Positions 25,129 through 33,553 of a stretch of DNA of 64,000 bases are shown one piece after another. The translations under genes were made by a program, and so were the position numbers. The notes under the pieces were generated by a model. The model was not told where the DNA came from, searched no databases, and saw only the letters and a list, made by a program, of their open reading frames with translations. Origin of the DNA: Belliella buryatensis (GTDB lineage Bacteria > Bacteroidota > Bacteroidia > Cytophagales > Cyclobacteriaceae); the NCBI RefSeq assembly GCF_900188245.1, contig NZ_FZOK01000010.1, positions 1 through 64,000 of the forward strand. Direction: 5' to 3'. Numbering within the stretch: the stretch's first letter is position 1; each line of letters begins with the position of its first letter.

Positions 25129-27492
25129 TTACTTTACCAAAGTATCATTGAATAACTTTAGAATTCTCTTGTATTCATCTGTCCAGCTACTAGGCTCTAC
25201 AAAACCGTGATCTTCGACCGGATAAACTGCCATTTCCCAATTGTCTTTGCCTAATTCAATCAGACGTTGAGCCAATCTCACCACATCTTGGAAATGAACA
25301 TTGGTATCAATCATCCCGTGAGCAATCAGCAAGTTACCTTTTAGACCTTCAGCAAAGTAAATAGGAGAGGACCTTTTGTAAGCAATAGGATCATTGAATG
25401 GTTCATTGAGAATATTGGATGTATAACCATGATTGTAGTGTGCCCAGTCTGTTACAGAACGAAGTGCCGCTCCAGATGTAAATGTATCAGAGGCATTAAA
25501 CAAAGCCATTAAAGTGATGAATCCACCATAGCTACCTCCGTAAATACCAATTTTTCCAGCTTGTACCCCGTGCTCAGCGATCAAATAATTAGCTCCATCT
25601 ACCTGATCAGAAAGGTCTTTGCCTCCCATATGCCTGTAAATACCTGTTCTCCAATCTCTACCATAACCAGCAGATCCTCTGTAATCTATATCCAGGACTG
25701 TATAGCCCAAGTCTGTCAAGAGATTATGGAACATGTATTCTCTAAAATAACTAGACCACCATTTGTGAACATTCTGAAGATAACCTGCACCATGAACAAA
25801 AATTACAGCAGCACCATTACTTTTGGCAGGATCTGGCTTGTATAATCTTGCCGGAACAGATGCACCATCCTGAGCTTTAAAATTCACCAATTGTGGATCT
25901 CTCCAATCATAAGCCTTGAACTCCTCGGTCAAACCTGAGGTCAATTGCTTTGGTTCTGCTTTAGCATTATTTGATTTGAGGTATAGTTCCCATGGTTTGT
26001 TGCTATAAGAGTAGAGGATGGCTATGTTTTTTTCATCAGGAGAAAGAGAAACGTCATTATTTCCTGTCATGCTGGTCAATTTTTCCATTTTACCTCCCAT
26101 CAATGGCATCTTATAGAAATGTCTTTCTCCTGGATGCACCTCTGAAGTAGTCAGATACCATGATTTCATATCCTTAGATATAAAAGGACTAAATACTTCA
26201 TATTGACCACTGGTTAAAGCTTTTTTGGTTCCAGTAGTAACATCTAATAGATAGAGATGTGAGTAACCAGTCTCTTCTGACTGAAAGTAAATATGTTTAT
26301 TGTCTGGCAACCATCCCAATGTTCCACCTCCAAAAGCAGACCCGATACCTGGACCTGCAACCCATGCTTCATCACGCTGTCTGTCTAAGTTCTTCAGTTC
26401 GCCTGTCGCAAGATCCAAAAGTGCAATCCAACGATCTTTATTATCTACGGATCGGATATTCACTACAGCTCTTTTCCCATCATTAGAGAAAACCGGAGCT
26501 CCTACAGTGACCACTCTTTCAGTAGCTTGCCACTCTTTCTCAGGGTAATCTTTTACATAATCAGGTAAATCTTTGATGCCTGGCAAATTAGAGGTGCTGA
26601 CAGTATATACCTTTTTGTTTTCTATATCATAGATTGCCAATTGGACCTTTGTAGGGTCATCACCTACTTTTGATCGCGTATTAATGTCAGTGGTATATCC
26701 TGAGATATGAGTATAGTCTGGTACAGCTGTTCTTTTATTTTCGGATCTAGTAATTAGTGAAAAAGTTGCAAATTTTTCATCTGGACTCAATTGTAAACCA
26801 GTCATCTGGCCACCACCAAGATAGTGAACAAACTCATCTTCTTGAGCAGTAGCTTCTCTATATGCCCTTGAAGCCTCTCTCCTTTCATCTCTTTCTCTGA
26901 CAACTTGTAGCAGTTCAAGATTGTCTTTTTTCAACCAATCATCTCTATCATTCAATTTTCCACCATCACGCGATTGGGGCTTAGAACCTGTCCTGATATT
27001 GGTATTACGCTCTATTGTATTTGTTTTAAGGTCTAAAACATAAAGGTTCCCTGCCATTTCAAAACTGATTCGGTCTTGATTTGCTAGAAAATTAGGTGTA
27101 CCTACTCTGTCACCTATATCTAAGACACTTTTTTTAGAATCAGATGCAATGTCATAGATCATGATTGATCCATTCTCAACAAATACTTTTTTTGTCTGTG
27201 CGAGATTACTGTTTGCAAATCTTGGTATAAAATTTCTTTGTTCAGCTAAACTGACTTTTTCAATTTTTTCAGGATTGTTAATATTTATTTTATAAAGGGA
27301 ATCTGCCGGATTACCTTCAGGGTTATAATTAAAAAATATAGTCTTGCCCTGATCGTCCCATCTGATACTTGAAGGGAAATTACCAATCCACTTGGGGTCC
27401 TGCATGATTTTATCTACGCTCAGGTGATTCTGAGCAAATACTTTTAGGCAACCAATAAAGATTGCTAAAATCAATAAAGTTGTTTTCCTCAT
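25129..27492 (-). CDS. S9 family prolyl oligopeptidase / DPP-IV-like peptidase
   Basis: This 787-residue exported peptidase has a signal peptide (to about residue 21, KVFAQ), an N-terminal beta-propeller (about 30-530) and a C-terminal alpha/beta hydrolase domain. The catalytic Ser lies in GGSYGG, Asp in GMIDTNVH and His in EDHGF. Such enzymes release dipeptides or act on oligopeptides after Pro or Ala. The frame opens at a TTG eight codons earlier; the ATG at 27492 (MRKTTLLIL) starts the signal. It leads an operon with ggt, one base downstream. Exact specificity is unknown. Confidence 0.9.
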   Translation of the reverse strand: MRKTTLLILAIFIGCLKVFAQNHLSVDKIMQDPKWIGNFPSSIRWDDQGKTIFFNYNPEGNPADSLYKININNPEKIEKVSLAEQRNFIPRFANSNLAQTKKVFVENGSIMIYDIASDSKKSVLDIGDRVGTPNFLANQDRISFEMAGNLYVLDLKTNTIERNTNIRTGSKPQSRDGGKLNDRDDWLKKDNLELLQVVRERDERREASRAYREATAQEDEFVHYLGGGQMTGLQLSPDEKFATFSLITRSENKRTAVPDYTHISGYTTDINTRSKVGDDPTKVQLAIYDIENKKVYTVSTSNLPGIKDLPDYVKDYPEKEWQATERVVTVGAPVFSNDGKRAVVNIRSVDNKDRWIALLDLATGELKNLDRQRDEAWVAGPGIGSAFGGGTLGWLPDNKHIYFQSEETGYSHLYLLDVTTGTKKALTSGQYEVFSPFISKDMKSWYLTTSEVHPGERHFYKMPLMGGKMEKLTSMTGNNDVSLSPDEKNIAILYSYSNKPWELYLKSNNAKAEPKQLTSGLTEEFKAYDWRDPQLVNFKAQDGASVPARLYKPDPAKSNGAAVIFVHGAGYLQNVHKWWSSYFREYMFHNLLTDLGYTVLDIDYRGSAGYGRDWRTGIYRHMGGKDLSDQVDGANYLIAEHGVQAGKIGIYGGSYGGFITLMALFNASDTFTSGAALRSVTDWAHYNHGYTSNILNEPFNDPIAYKRSSPIYFAEGLKGNLLIAHGMIDTNVHFQDVVRLAQRLIELGKDNWEMAVYPVEDHGFVEPSSWTDEYKRILKLFNDTLVK

Positions 27493-27579
27493 GATTTTTA
27501 AATGCTTTTTTTTCAATAATAAGCAATCAGGAGGAATAATCTTTCAAAAAAGTATGGATGGTCTATAGTTTACAAGAAT

Positions 27580-27912
27580 TTAAAGTTTTTCCAAAAAGTC
27601 CCTCAGTTCATTTTCTATTATACTAATCTGAGATTTCAATAAATCATAATTTGCTCTTGAATTCTCCAAATCAGCTTCTATTGATTCAAGTAATTTTCTA
27701 GTATCAAGCGCACCAACATAACTCATACTAGGCTTGGCCTTGTGACATCGTTTTTTAACTGTAGCATAGTCATTTTGATCATAATATTGATCTAATTCCT
27801 TTAAATCATGGAGATTAGTTTCTAAGATGATTTGAATCATCTCTTTTATCATCTCTTTATCATCATCTCCAAAATACTGAAAAATGGTTTGTGGGTTTAC
27901 AATTTGGTACAT
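27580..27912 (-). CDS. Stand-alone histidine phosphotransfer (Hpt) protein
   Basis: This 110-residue all-alpha protein has an Hpt domain with His57 in KKRCHKAKPS, matching the HxxKxS phospho-acceptor pattern. It would relay phosphoryl groups between a hybrid kinase and a response regulator in a multistep phosphorelay. No kinase or regulator gene is adjacent; the nearest kinase, at 9889-11820, lacks a receiver domain, so it is not an obvious partner. Single gene, divergent from the rhomboid gene. Confidence 0.82.
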   Translation of the reverse strand: MYQIVNPQTIFQYFGDDDKEMIKEMIQIILETNLHDLKELDQYYDQNDYATVKKRCHKAKPSMSYVGALDTRKLLESIEADLENSRANYDLLKSQISIIENELRDFLEKL

Positions 27913-28019
27913 ACAGCTATGGGCAGTTAAAACATTGAAAATTAAATCCGAGTTAAATATGCTAATAATTCAATAAGAGTAAGTCGAAATTTATAATAAT
28001 TTTTCCAAAATTAAATCTA

Positions 28020-28604
28020 ATGGCCTCCTACAAGTTTATAAATAGTCAGAGGATCAATAAAAGCCTCATAGTTCCTTCAAGATTAGGTTTCTTGATGTTT
28101 TTGGTCTTTTTGATAGAAATAAGCTTCAATTTTCGACTCAACTTCCTAGGAATTTTTCCATTGAGTATCCCTCATATTTTTGGGGTGCTCTTTGCTCCTT
28201 TACTTCATGGTGGATTTTTACATTTAATTTCTAATCTAGTTCCTTTCTTTATTCTTAGCTTCCTGCTCTACTATTTCTATGATCGCGTGGCGGATCATGT
28301 TTTGCTGAATGTTTATCTAGTTACCAATTTAGTTGTTTGGATGGCAGGAAGACCTTATTTCCATATAGGTTCTAGTGGCCTTGTTTACGGATTACTGTTT
28401 TTTCTGATTAGCATGGGTTTATTTCGTGCTACTTTCCAGTCTGTTCTCTTAGCTGTTGCGATTTTTATCATTTATGGAAGTATCATATATGGTATCCTCC
28501 CATCCAATGGTCGTATTTCTTGGGAGTCCCATTTAGCTGGTGCCTGTGTCGGTGTTGTAAGTGCATTTTATAATAGCAGGAAAGTACGATTGAGTAGTTT
28601 TTAA
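28020..28604 (+). CDS. Rhomboid family intramembrane serine protease
   Basis: This 194-residue protein has six predicted membrane helices. The rhomboid elements are HLISNLVPF (about residues 68-76), the GSSG nucleophile motif with Ser119 and the partner His171 in SHLAGACVG. It should cleave transmembrane substrates within the bilayer; the substrates are unknown. The small size is typical of minimal bacterial rhomboids. The ATG at 28020 has no clear Shine-Dalgarno sequence. It is the first of four same-strand genes running to 29949; a promoter box at 28621 suggests the rest may be transcribed separately. Confidence 0.88.
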   Translation: MASYKFINSQRINKSLIVPSRLGFLMFLVFLIEISFNFRLNFLGIFPLSIPHIFGVLFAPLLHGGFLHLISNLVPFFILSFLLYYFYDRVADHVLLNVYLVTNLVVWMAGRPYFHIGSSGLVYGLLFFLISMGLFRATFQSVLLAVAIFIIYGSIIYGILPSNGRISWESHLAGACVGVVSAFYNSRKVRLSSF

Positions 28605-28620
28605 TCTATCAACGATCACT

Positions 28621-28628
28621 TATTTTTG
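28621..28628 (+). promoter_or_regulatory. Candidate -7 box for the microprotein-DUF2452 genes
   Basis: TATTTTTG matches TAnnTTTG and lies 45 bases upstream of the microprotein start. No TTG is found at the preferred spacing, so this is a partial match. Confidence 0.35.
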
Positions 28629-28673
28629 CAATTCATTTAAACCTTGCATTGATAAACCTGTTAATTTTAACAA

Positions 28674-28844
28674 ATGAATAAGAACAAGCTCACCTTTCTT
28701 ATTTTGGCGGTATTATTTCTACTAGCCATGTTTTGGATAGGATATGATATTTCTACCCGTACTACATTTCCTGGATCAAAGGGAAATCTCAAAGAAAGAA
28801 TTGCCCCGAGCGATAGCCTTAAAATAGATGACAAAGAAAAATAA
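28674..28844 (+). CDS. 56-residue single-pass membrane microprotein
   Basis: An ATG-started frame encodes MNKNKLTFLI followed by a hydrophobic helix (about residues 6-23) and a charged tail ending IDDKEK. Its 3' end overlaps the next gene's start by 17 bases in another frame, a coupling typical of real small genes. It has no recognisable family. The position before DUF2452 suggests a small inner-membrane protein co-expressed with it. The evidence is the frame, the membrane helix and the overlap; expression is not shown. Confidence 0.6.
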   Translation: MNKNKLTFLILAVLFLLAMFWIGYDISTRTTFPGSKGNLKERIAPSDSLKIDDKEK

Positions 28845-29286
28845 GATCGATGTAGATCAAATTGACCTGGAAAGAATGAAAGAAATGACTACTGAAAATC
28901 CAGGTTTATTACCTTATGCGCATACTTCTGGTGGAGCCATCATCAAACCTGAAGATAAGGGCAAAATCACCGGAAGGGCTGTCGCAGCCATGCATTCTCA
29001 AACGGATATGCAAATGTCTCAAATATATCAGCAGATGCAGCTACTGGCAGATCAAGCCAAGAAAATTCAGAAAAGGGTAGAGGTCTCCGAGAGAATTTAT
29101 AATGCAAGTATCAGCTTCGAGCCCTTAATCAATCATATTTACTATCTCTATCAGAAAGAGGATGGTACGGATTTTTTAAGTATGATCGCACCTGATGAAT
29201 GGGGGAGAAAGAAAGGTTTTGCTAGCTTTGTAGCCGAAATCAAACTCCTCGCAGACCATACTTGGGATGTGATCAACGAGGGCTAA
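28828..29286 (+). CDS. DUF2452 family protein
   Basis: This 152-residue cytoplasmic protein matches the DUF2452 family by the GLLPYAHTSGGAIIKPEDKG and EPLINHIYYLY segments. A helical, Gln- and Met-rich centre (about residues 55-90) is likely a coiled coil. Function is unknown. It overlaps the upstream microprotein by 17 bases and is followed after 12 bases by an unknown gene, so the three are probably translated from one mRNA. Confidence 0.8.
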   Translation: MTKKNKIDVDQIDLERMKEMTTENPGLLPYAHTSGGAIIKPEDKGKITGRAVAAMHSQTDMQMSQIYQQMQLLADQAKKIQKRVEVSERIYNASISFEPLINHIYYLYQKEDGTDFLSMIAPDEWGRKKGFASFVAEIKLLADHTWDVINEG

Positions 29287-29298
29287 AATCAAATTTCA

Positions 29299-29949
29299 GT
29301 GCACAAGCTTAAAGTCCAAAATCTTTATGATATACTCAGAGATTCAGAACATTTCTTAGAACCTGAGTTCCTACTTGATGTCAATCCTGCTTATGTAGCA
29401 GGTAAAGGAGAGCATCTTTTACAGGAAGTCTTGTATGTCTTGGATGGTAATGCAAAAAAGCTTCCATTACTTGAGCATCTTAAGTTTGATTTCAAAATCA
29501 ATCGACACGTATTCATTTATGATGATCAAGTTCACTTTAATCGATATAGATTAAGTACCTTGAAAACAGATCTTTATCAATTATTTAATTTTCCTTGGGT
29601 GGATGGTTATAAAAGGCTTTGTAGGACTTTTGAGAAAGATTGTCTAAAAGCTGGACTTCAAGAAAGAATTTGGATAGGACCACCAATTGCTAAGCAACTT
29701 TTTGGCTCCTCAGAAGAACCTGGAGATTTGTCTGGAAATGGTTCTGCTGGCTGGAGACTGAACGGTTACAACGATGCGCAATATGATTTGATCAGTAGGC
29801 TTCATGGCTACAAACTAATAAGAATTCCCATGTATGAAAATATCATGACAGGAGGGAGTTTGAAAAAAATTGACGACTTGCTACTCAACCCTAAGGAAGA
29901 AACCTATCAAGCCATCAAAAATTGGTTCTTCAGAAAATTAGAACAATGA
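29299..29949 (+). CDS. Conserved-looking protein of unknown function
   Basis: This 216-residue soluble protein begins at a GTG codon; there is no ATG near the N-terminus in this frame. It has no signal or membrane helix. Distinctive segments include NRHVFIYDDQVHFNRYR and the pattern WIGPPIAKQLFG followed by GWRLNGYNDAQYDLI. I do not recognise the family. It follows DUF2452 by 12 bases and is probably in the same operon. Composition is like that of neighbouring genes. Confidence 0.65.
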   Translation: MHKLKVQNLYDILRDSEHFLEPEFLLDVNPAYVAGKGEHLLQEVLYVLDGNAKKLPLLEHLKFDFKINRHVFIYDDQVHFNRYRLSTLKTDLYQLFNFPWVDGYKRLCRTFEKDCLKAGLQERIWIGPPIAKQLFGSSEEPGDLSGNGSAGWRLNGYNDAQYDLISRLHGYKLIRIPMYENIMTGGSLKKIDDLLLNPKEETYQAIKNWFFRKLEQ

Positions 29950-29994
29950 TGGGTACTGATTGTCACATAACAATCAATTACCCTCAAACAAACA

Positions 29995-30612
29995 TCAAGA
30001 GAAAAGTCCATGTATTTCTCTATCTACTTTTTCTACGATCTCAGAAAAATGCTCAGGGTAAGCCACAAAGTCCATATCATTGACATCAACAATCAATAAC
30101 TTCCCTTTGTCATAACCAGATATCCAATCTTCATAATGGGAGTTAAGATTCTTGAGGTAATCAATTCTTATGGCATTTTCATAATCACGGCCACGCTTCT
30201 CGATTTGACCGACGAGTTTGGGAATATCTGCCTTGAGATAAATTAACAAATCAGGGGCCTGCACAAATTCAATCATGGAATTGAACAGATTCAAATAGTT
30301 GTCATAATCTCTTTGACTAATCAGACTAGACTTATGTAAATTAGCCGCAAAAATATAAGCATCTTCATAGATTGTCCTGTCTTGAATCACAGATTCATTA
30401 CTTTGTCTAATCTTATTGATTTGATTGAATCGACTATTCAGGAAATAAACTTGAAGATGAAAAGACCATCTTTTCATATCCTCATAAAAATCAGCCAAGT
30501 AGGGATTGTTTTCCACAGCCTCAAACTCCGCCTTCCAACCATAATGTTTGGCTAATTTTTCTGTCAAAGTGGTCTTACCACTTCCTATATTTCCTGAAAC
30601 TGCTATATGCAT
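29995..30612 (-). CDS. Deoxynucleoside kinase
   Basis: This 205-residue P-loop kinase of the dNK family (deoxyadenosine/deoxyguanosine/deoxycytidine kinases) salvages deoxynucleosides to dNMPs. Motifs are GNIGSGKTT (about residues 7-15), DRTIYEDAYIF, and RGRDYE in the lid. The frame opens at an ATG at 30642, which is preceded eight bases earlier by AGGAGGA, an unusually good Shine-Dalgarno. Family members start at MHIAVSGNIG, so I prefer 30612, but the longer form is possible. It follows the 3-hydroxyacyl-CoA dehydrogenase gene on the same strand. Confidence 0.88.
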   Translation of the reverse strand: MHIAVSGNIGSGKTTLTEKLAKHYGWKAEFEAVENNPYLADFYEDMKRWSFHLQVYFLNSRFNQINKIRQSNESVIQDRTIYEDAYIFAANLHKSSLISQRDYDNYLNLFNSMIEFVQAPDLLIYLKADIPKLVGQIEKRGRDYENAIRIDYLKNLNSHYEDWISGYDKGKLLIVDVNDMDFVAYPEHFSEIVEKVDREIHGLFS

Positions 30613-30679
30613 TATCGATTCAATAAAAGGAGGAAAGAGCATAGAGCCAATCCTCCTGATGTATATTTTTTAAATAAAG

Positions 30680-31570
30680 TTATTTTTTAAATTGAGCGGA
30701 TACAAGAATATCCTTACTACCAGCAGTGTATTTATAAAAGCCTTCTCCTGTTTTAGCACCTTTGTATCCAGCCTGAACCATATTGACAAGCAAAGGGCAT
30801 GGGGCATATTTAGGATTACCAAATCCATCATGTAGTACTCTCAAGATAGAAAGACATACATCTAGCCCGATAAAATCAGCCAATTGCAGTGGACCCATAG
30901 GATGTGCCATGCCAAGCTTCATCACCGTATCGATCTCTTCTACACCTGCTACTCCTTCGAAAAGGGTATAAATAGCTTCATTGATCATTGGCATTAAGAT
31001 TCTGTTAGCAACAAAACCTGGGTAATCGTTGACCTCAACTGGTACTTTCTGAAGCTTTTTTGATAAATCCATGATCTGAATGGTAACTTCATCAGAGGTA
31101 GCATACCCTCTGATCACTTCGATCAATTTCATCACAGGAACAGGATTCATAAAGTGCATACCAATCACTTTATCTGGTCTTCCAGTCACCGAACCTATTT
31201 TAGTAATAGAAATGGAGCTGGTATTAGATGCTAAAATGGTATGTTCGGGACAGATTTGATCCAACTCTTTGAAAATATTCAATTTAGTATCCACATTTTC
31301 TGTTGCAGCTTCTACTACCAAATCAGCTGCTTTAACGCCATCTGCTACTATCGTATGTGTACTGATATTTCCTAGAGCCTTAGCTTTATCTTCCTCAGTA
31401 AGTAAACCTTTGCCTACCTGACGATCTAGGTTTTTTCCAATAGTGGCCAAAGCCTTTTCCAATGCATCTTGGTTGATATCTATCAAAGCTACTTGGTAAC
31501 CAAATTGGGCAAATACATGCGCAATACCATTCCCCATGGTTCCAGAACCGATAACTGCTATATTTTTCAT
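30680..31570 (-). CDS. 3-hydroxybutyryl-CoA dehydrogenase
   Basis: This 296-residue enzyme of the 3-hydroxyacyl-CoA dehydrogenase family reversibly oxidises 3-hydroxybutyryl-CoA to acetoacetyl-CoA with NAD(P). It has a Rossmann motif GSGTMGNGIAHVFAQ (about 7-21), the active-site HFMNPVPVMKLIE with catalytic His, and NDYPGFVANR. Length fits the stand-alone dehydrogenase, not the multifunctional FadB. The frame is open for 31 codons upstream, but the ATG at 31570 (MKNIAVIGSG) is the family start. The dehydrogenase is upstream of the deoxynucleoside kinase with a 67-base gap; no metabolic link is evident. Confidence 0.92.
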   Translation of the reverse strand: MKNIAVIGSGTMGNGIAHVFAQFGYQVALIDINQDALEKALATIGKNLDRQVGKGLLTEEDKAKALGNISTHTIVADGVKAADLVVEAATENVDTKLNIFKELDQICPEHTILASNTSSISITKIGSVTGRPDKVIGMHFMNPVPVMKLIEVIRGYATSDEVTIQIMDLSKKLQKVPVEVNDYPGFVANRILMPMINEAIYTLFEGVAGVEEIDTVMKLGMAHPMGPLQLADFIGLDVCLSILRVLHDGFGNPKYAPCPLLVNMVQAGYKGAKTGEGFYKYTAGSKDILVSAQFKK

Positions 31571-31713
31571 AAATTCTTTGGGTTTATATGATTTGATAAG
31601 CTTAACAATGTAAATCAAAAATTGTCTCCTAATTGAAGGAAATAATTCGTTTTCAACTTTCAAATCTAATCCGATTAGGTACTTTTTCCAATTTCTACTT
31701 CAAGTAATTTACT

Positions 31714-31721
31714 TACCTTTG
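31714..31721 (+). promoter_or_regulatory. -7 box immediately before cvfB
   Basis: TACCTTTG matches TAnnTTTG and ends four bases before the cvfB ATG at 31726, implying a leaderless or near-leaderless message. No convincing upstream TTG was found. Confidence 0.4.
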
Positions 31722-31725
31722 AAAC

Positions 31726-32553
31726 ATGAAAGAATTGGGAAAAATCAATAGTCTGCTGATCAATAGGTTTACTGCTAATGGAGCATATTTAGCTTTGCAA
31801 GAAGGTGGAGAGGTACTTCTACCCAAAAGTTACCTGCCTGAAGAAATAAAAGAAGGGCAAGAAATTGAAGTTTTTGTATATACAGATAGTGAAGATAGAC
31901 CTGTGGCTGTGACTACACCACCAGTAGCATTGTTGGATGAATTTGCAGTAATGGAAGCTAAGGAGATCACAAGATTTGGTGCTTTTATGGATTGGGGATT
32001 GCCCAAGGATCTTTTTGTACCTAAATCTGAAATGCAAAAAGAGATGCAGGTTGGAGAGAAGTATTTGGTACGTGTATGTGTCGACTTCAAGACAGATAGA
32101 TTGATTGGCGTATCCAAGTATCAAGACTTTTTGATTGAAGATACGCGTGGATTCGAAGAAGGCCAAGAAGTAGAAGCCTTGATATTTGAAGAAACAGATT
32201 TAGGATATAAAGCACTAATCGAAAATAGCTTTGAAGCACTAATTTATAAGAATGAAGTTTTCGAAACTATTCAGGTAGGAGGCAAAGTAAAGGCTAGTAT
32301 CAAAAAGAAAAGAGATGATGGTAAGTTAGACTTGATACTAGGTTCCTTGGGTAGGCAAAAATATGAAGAAGGGGCTGAAAAAATTCTTACCGTTTTAAAA
32401 GCGAAGAAATTTTTGCCCCTTCATGATAAATCATCCCCTGAGTCTATCAAAGAGTTGTTGGGAATGAGTAAAAAGCACTTTAAACAATCAATTGGTCAAC
32501 TTTACAAAGCCAAAACAATCAGGATTACCGATAAGGGTATTGAGCTCAATTAG
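31726..32553 (+). CDS. cvfB: CvfB-like S1 RNA-binding protein
   Basis: This 275-residue protein has several S1-type OB folds followed by a C-terminal winged helix, as in CvfB (conserved virulence factor B). Recognisable segments are GEVLLPKSYLPEE (about residues 27-39), FGAFMDWGLPKDLFVP in the second S1 fold, and the C-terminal LGMSKKHFKQSIGQLYK helix-turn-helix. CvfB binds RNA and affects virulence-factor expression in Staphylococcus; here the role is presumably general post-transcriptional control. Its end overlaps the convergent ArsC-like gene by four bases. Confidence 0.88.
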   Translation: MKELGKINSLLINRFTANGAYLALQEGGEVLLPKSYLPEEIKEGQEIEVFVYTDSEDRPVAVTTPPVALLDEFAVMEAKEITRFGAFMDWGLPKDLFVPKSEMQKEMQVGEKYLVRVCVDFKTDRLIGVSKYQDFLIEDTRGFEEGQEVEALIFEETDLGYKALIENSFEALIYKNEVFETIQVGGKVKASIKKKRDDGKLDLILGSLGRQKYEEGAEKILTVLKAKKFLPLHDKSSPESIKELLGMSKKHFKQSIGQLYKAKTIRITDKGIELN

Positions 32554-32909
32554 TTCAATCTTAAGATCGCATTGGGAGTAGTGCATAGCACTGCTTTGTT
32601 TCTCTTTATAGCAATTGGGGCTTTGATGAGATGGGGATACTTCACCAAGATTTGTAACCAACTTTCATCATCCCAATTCTTGCCAGCGATGTGGTTTTGA
32701 TAATCAGGATGTGCTCTATTCAATAAGTCTTTGGGTCTTAGGTTGAGCAAATCCAAAATGGATCTCCATCCAGTGGTTGTAATTCTTTCCTTGTCGATAT
32801 TGATTTCATTCACATGGTTAGATATAGAATGTGCAAAAGCCCTCACTTGCTTGTCAACAGAATGACTTGGATTGTAGTAGAAGAATAACTCGTTTGGATG
32901 CATTTTCAT
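32550..32909 (-). CDS. ArsC/Spx-fold protein lacking the active-site cysteine
   Basis: This 119-residue protein looks like the ArsC (arsenate reductase/Spx) thioredoxin-like fold: FFYYNPSHSVDKQV at the N-terminus and IKAPIAIKRNKAVLC near the C-terminus. In ArsC the loop reads NPxCxxS or CxxC; here it is NPSHSVDK, without cysteine. The only Cys is near residue 108. It is therefore unlikely to reduce arsenate and may be a binding or regulatory relative. It is a single gene, convergent with cvfB. Confidence 0.7.
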   Translation of the reverse strand: MKMHPNELFFYYNPSHSVDKQVRAFAHSISNHVNEINIDKERITTTGWRSILDLLNLRPKDLLNRAHPDYQNHIAGKNWDDESWLQILVKYPHLIKAPIAIKRNKAVLCTTPNAILRLN

Positions 32910-33016
32910 AGTTTTTTGGGTTTAGTGAGTATTAATATAGTGTTATAAGATTAAAAATCAAAATAATAACCTGTTTAATATTTTAAATCAAAACTATTCA
33001 TAATAAATATCTAAAT

Positions 33017-33505
33017 ATGGATTTAGAAAATTTTAAAATTAAAAGCAAAGCTGATTTTGTCCTTCATAAAAAGACCAAGGAAAGGCTTAAGAAGATTAAG
33101 CCGAAAGTATTGGATCAAATGTTTGAAGAAGCACACGAGGATCAATTCTCTAAGCTCGATTGTCTGAGTTGTGCCAATTGTTGCAAAACCACCAGCCCAA
33201 TATTTTTACAAACAGATATTGATCGCCTCGCCAAAGTGTTCAGGATGAAGTCATCAGAATTTATTGATCAATATCTTTTTAGGGATGAAGAAGGAGACTA
33301 TGTCCTTCTTAGTTCGCCATGTCCATTTTTAAATGATGACAATACCTGTTTTGTATATGAACAAAGGCCTAAAGCATGTAGAGAATATCCCCATACCAAT
33401 CGGAAAAATATGCATGGCATACTCAATTTGACTTTAAAAAATACAATAGTCTGCCCTGCGGTTTATCAAATTTTTCAAGACTTTGGGAAAGATTTTAGGA
33501 AGTAA
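33017..33505 (+). CDS. YkgJ family cysteine-cluster protein
   Basis: This 162-residue protein has the YkgJ-type cysteine pattern: CLSCANCC near residues 51-58, CPFLNDDNTC and C-x-E-Y-P-H further on, and a late Cys in TIVCPAVY. These bind a metal ion or Fe-S cluster; the family's role is not well established. No signal peptide is seen. It sits 48 bases upstream of the ROK kinase gene on the same strand, and the pair may be co-transcribed. Confidence 0.82.
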   Translation: MDLENFKIKSKADFVLHKKTKERLKKIKPKVLDQMFEEAHEDQFSKLDCLSCANCCKTTSPIFLQTDIDRLAKVFRMKSSEFIDQYLFRDEEGDYVLLSSPCPFLNDDNTCFVYEQRPKACREYPHTNRKNMHGILNLTLKNTIVCPAVYQIFQDFGKDFRK

Positions 33506-33553
33506 GCGATAGACTTTACTATTTTAGTGCCTTAAACCTATTGAAGAAAAACT

